Of a DNA stretch of 64,000 bases, positions 61,871 to 64,000 are shown one piece after another. Source of the DNA: Candida dubliniensis CD36 (Eukaryota; Ascomycota; Pichiomycetes; Serinales; Debaryomycetaceae); the NCBI RefSeq assembly GCF_000026945.1, contig NC_012865.1:248001-312000 (forward strand), in the 5' to 3' direction. The stretch's first letter is position 1. Every line of letters begins with the position of its first letter. The notes under the pieces were generated by a model. The model did not search any database. It worked only from the letters and a program-made list of their open reading frames with translations, and was not told the DNA's origin. Both the position numbers and the translations under genes were made by a program.

Positions 61871-62401
61871 ATGACAATTGTAACTCATCCAGATTTTCAA
61901 ATCATTAAATTAACAGTAACAATAATTAATGATACTAATAAAAATAACGTCAATAATACTATTGATCACCCACTTATTGAAGTCCCAGTTAAAGATGCTG
62001 AAAAAATTCATATTGTTATCCCTAATGGAGTTCAATATCAATTCACATTATATTTCCAAGTGAAAAATAAATCATATAATAATGTTCATTATAAACAAGT
62101 TGTTAAAAAACATGGAATTACAATGAGAACTAGAGAATTAGAAATTGGTAGTTATGATCCATCACCAAAAATTGAAAAAAGAGAGGAAGTAAATGAACAA
62201 GAGGAAGAACAAGAGGAAAAGGAAGAAGAACAAGAGGAAGAACAAGTTGTGACTTATATTAAAGAATTTCCTATTGATGAAACTCCAAGTACTAGATTTT
62301 CTAGAGGATTTTATTATTGTACTTCATGGTATTATGTTGGTGATGAAAAAGATCCAATTATAACTACTGATTGGACTCTTGAAATAGTTGCAAAGACTTA
62401 A
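61871..62401 (+). CDS. Rho-GDI-like protein without the N-terminal regulatory arm
   Basis: A 176-residue protein matching the immunoglobulin-like domain of Rho GDP-dissociation inhibitors. HPDFQIIKLTVTI fits the first strand; IPNGVQYQFTLYFQVKNKSY, YKQVVKKHGITMRTRELEIG and SYDPSP match the prenyl-pocket strands (family: VKEGxxYxxxxxFxV, YxQxxxxxGI, GSYxP). FPIDETPSTRFSRGFYYCTS and DWTLEIV are the usual end. The ~60-residue N-terminal arm, which contacts the switch regions and blocks nucleotide release, is missing, and an acidic Glu/Gln-rich insertion (about 100-125) is extra. RDI1 proper is expected elsewhere, so this is probably a paralogue. An upstream exon could supply an arm, but none was found. 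Start ATG at 61871. Confidence 0.75.
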   Translation: MTIVTHPDFQIIKLTVTIINDTNKNNVNNTIDHPLIEVPVKDAEKIHIVIPNGVQYQFTLYFQVKNKSYNNVHYKQVVKKHGITMRTRELEIGSYDPSPKIEKREEVNEQEEEQEEKEEEQEEEQVVTYIKEFPIDETPSTRFSRGFYYCTSWYYVGDEKDPIITTDWTLEIVAKT

Positions 62402-62528
62402 AAAAGAATTGTTTCATATCTTTTGAATCTTTTTATTTTCTCCCTGATGAAAATTTTGGATGCTTTAGTTTATAATTGTGTAGTTAATCATTTCTATTTT
62501 ATTTGTACAATTCTTATTATTACACATC

Positions 62529-62564
<36 letters not shown>

Positions 62565-62609
62565 TACAAATATAAATGCTTCCAATGACAAAACTCTCCT
62601 AAGCATCTT

Positions 62610-64000
62610 TTAATGTCTTATTGGAGGTAATAATACATCGGCTTTATTAGGTTCATGGGTGGTGGAAGTGGTAATACCCGTTGCACTTTGAACTGTCGAT
62701 TCTGTTGTTGCTGTTGCTGTTGTTGTTGTTGCCAGATTTGTATGACCATTGGTATTACTCATTGAAGATAAAATTGGTGGTGGTGGAGGATAAACGGAGT
62801 AACTACTATAAGTTGAATTATGTACCCCATTATCATTCCCATTGATTGATTGATGGTGTTGTTGTAACTGCGGTGGAACAGGTTGTGAAAATCCTTCTTG
62901 AGATGTACTTTGTTGCATCATTGATGGCTGACTATGTCTATGTCTATGCTTATGATGTTGTTGTTGCTGCGGTTGCGGTTGTGACTGCATTGCTTGATAC
63001 AGAAATTGTAATGTTTGTGATTGTGAATACAGTCTTGGTGCTTTCACAGAACTGGAAGCATTACCATTCATTGTTGATGAAGAATTTTGTGAAACCAATT
63101 GTGGAGAGACAATGCCGCCATTGGCAATACCACTATTCTCAGCTACAGTCTGTGCCAATATTCCCAATGTAATTGAGCTTGATCGTTTATAATTACGATC
63201 TTGGAACTCATTATAATTGATTATTGTATTGCCATTGTTGCCCTGGTAATTTGTATTGGAAATAAAACCAGAAGTCAGTAAATTGTTGTTTTCATTGGTG
63301 TTAGTGCTGTCTCTACGGTTATTCATTGGATTATCGTGATTATGCTGCTGCTGCTGCTGATAAATCTGATTGCGACTACTATTATTATTATTATTATTAT
63401 TATTATGAATGGGCATAAATGAATTGATTGTTTGTGATGTTTGCATGGCTGTAGTGAAATCTTGTTCCTCGTCAATAGCCATTGCACCTATTGAACTTTG
63501 AAATTGATCTGGATCATTTTGATCAAGCTGTTGCTGCTGCTGCTGCTGCTCTCTAAATTTGAAGTCACCAGTAACAAAATATTCATTCAAATATTTGTTC
63601 AAATTAAATTTAAAATTGGACACATTAACATTAAAATGATGAAGATAACTATCATTATGATCATGATTGGTGTTGGTTACACCAGTAGTACTGGTATTAG
63701 TAACATTACTATTATTTGTCACATTATGGTTTTTATTCTTCAAGAAATTCATCCAATTCTCAAAAATAGAATCAAATTTTAATTTAATAATCCAAAACCA
63801 TTTTTGATTAAATGATAATCGTTCACAATTCACATCATATTCAAGTTTCGATGTATCAATATTCAATCTTTTCAATAAACATGACTTATTATCCAATAAA
63901 ATATACATTAAAGTTTGCAAGATATAATTATCTTCAAAATCAATCAATGTATCATCCCATATAATTATTAAAACTTTCATCATGATCAAATACCATTCTA
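62610..64000 (-). CDS. C-terminal part of a Gln/Asn-rich protein, 5' end outside the window
   Basis: An open frame from the right window edge (reading EWYLIMMKVLIIIWDD) to the stop at 62610, 463 residues visible; the first ATGs at 63983/63980 may be internal. The first ~90 residues look folded and helical (DTLIDFEDNYILQTLMYILL, then RLSFNQKWFWIIKLKFDSIF). The rest is low in complexity, with Gln runs (about 145-152, 335-345), Asn runs (about 195-205) and Ser/Thr/Pro-rich text, ending PNKADVLLPPIRH. This composition is typical of Candida transcription or signalling regulators, but no DNA-binding motif is in view, so I give no function. Confidence 0.7.
   Translation of the reverse strand, partial: EWYLIMMKVLIIIWDDTLIDFEDNYILQTLMYILLDNKSCLLKRLNIDTSKLEYDVNCERLSFNQKWFWIIKLKFDSIFENWMNFLKNKNHNVTNNSNVTNTSTTGVTNTNHDHNDSYLHHFNVNVSNFKFNLNKYLNEYFVTGDFKFREQQQQQQQLDQNDPDQFQSSIGAMAIDEEQDFTTAMQTSQTINSFMPIHNNNNNNNNSSRNQIYQQQQQHNHDNPMNNRRDSTNTNENNNLLTSGFISNTNYQGNNGNTIINYNEFQDRNYKRSSSITLGILAQTVAENSGIANGGIVSPQLVSQNSSSTMNGNASSSVKAPRLYSQSQTLQFLYQAMQSQPQPQQQQHHKHRHRHSQPSMMQQSTSQEGFSQPVPPQLQQHHQSINGNDNGVHNSTYSSYSVYPPPPPILSSMSNTNGHTNLATTTTATATTESTVQSATGITTSTTHEPNKADVLLPPIRH

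Noticed and set aside
62846..63172. 108-codon plus-strand frame opposite the Gln/Asn-rich gene.
   Set aside because: It is the antisense translation of Gln- and His-codon repeats.
1..64000. tRNA, rRNA and CRISPR signals.
   Set aside because: No T-loop with matching stems, rRNA core or spaced direct repeats was found by eye; small snoRNAs cannot be excluded without a covariance search.

Overview
The window is nuclear DNA of a budding yeast, most likely Candida albicans or a very close CTG-clade relative such as C. dubliniensis. Evidence seen: AT-rich DNA with long homopolymers and microsatellites, leucine written mostly as TTA/TTG with CTG rare, few short introns with GTATGT-like donors and a TACTAAC branch point, and Asn/Gln/Thr-rich protein insertions. 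The gene set (VPS15, EXO84, a QDR3-type pump, FIG1 and TRA1, then HEL2, HOC1, paired old yellow enzymes and ATO transporters) fits that genus. If CTG is read as Ser, some residues written as Leu here change, but lengths do not.

Region 1, 1-18.7 kb, is mostly gene-dense. A decayed minus-strand gene lies at 1-903. VPS15 (vacuolar sorting kinase scaffold) follows, divergent from a Brr1/Gemin2-like snRNP assembly factor. Next come an intron-containing Asterix-like ER protein, SIF2 (Set3 deacetylase complex), EXO84 (exocyst), a QDR3-type MFS pump, a CST26-like acyltransferase and the pheromone-induced membrane gene FIG1.

Region 2, 18.7-34.7 kb: TRA1 (3791 codons) takes up 11.4 kb. It is followed by a spliced gene for a four-helix membrane protein not recognised, a spliced GEP4 (cardiolipin pathway phosphatase) and HEL2 (ribosome-quality-control E3 ligase).

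Region 3, 34.7-43.5 kb, has long microsatellite-rich gaps around a small membrane protein resembling the serine palmitoyltransferase small subunit, PBN1 (GPI mannosyltransferase I subunit), MOG1 (Ran regulator) and HOC1 (Golgi mannosyltransferase).

Region 4, 43.5-53.1 kb, is accessory: a DHA2-type MFS transporter, two tandem old yellow enzymes, an intact ATO acetate/ammonium transporter and a second ATO copy broken by several indels.

Region 5, 53.1-64 kb: an uncharacterised 345-residue protein, SCJ1 (ER Hsp40 with C-terminal KDEL), a trypsin-like protease ending in the peroxisomal signal SKL, a short Rho-GDI-like protein without the usual N-terminal arm, and the C-terminal part of a Gln/Asn-rich protein running off the right edge.

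No rRNA, tRNA, CRISPR or intact transposon was recognised. The observations best worth following are three pheromone-response-like elements upstream of FIG1, the SKL-tagged protease, the armless Rho-GDI paralogue, the decaying ATO copy, a 42-bp near-perfect palindrome near 50.93 kb and G-quadruplex-type G-tract clusters.
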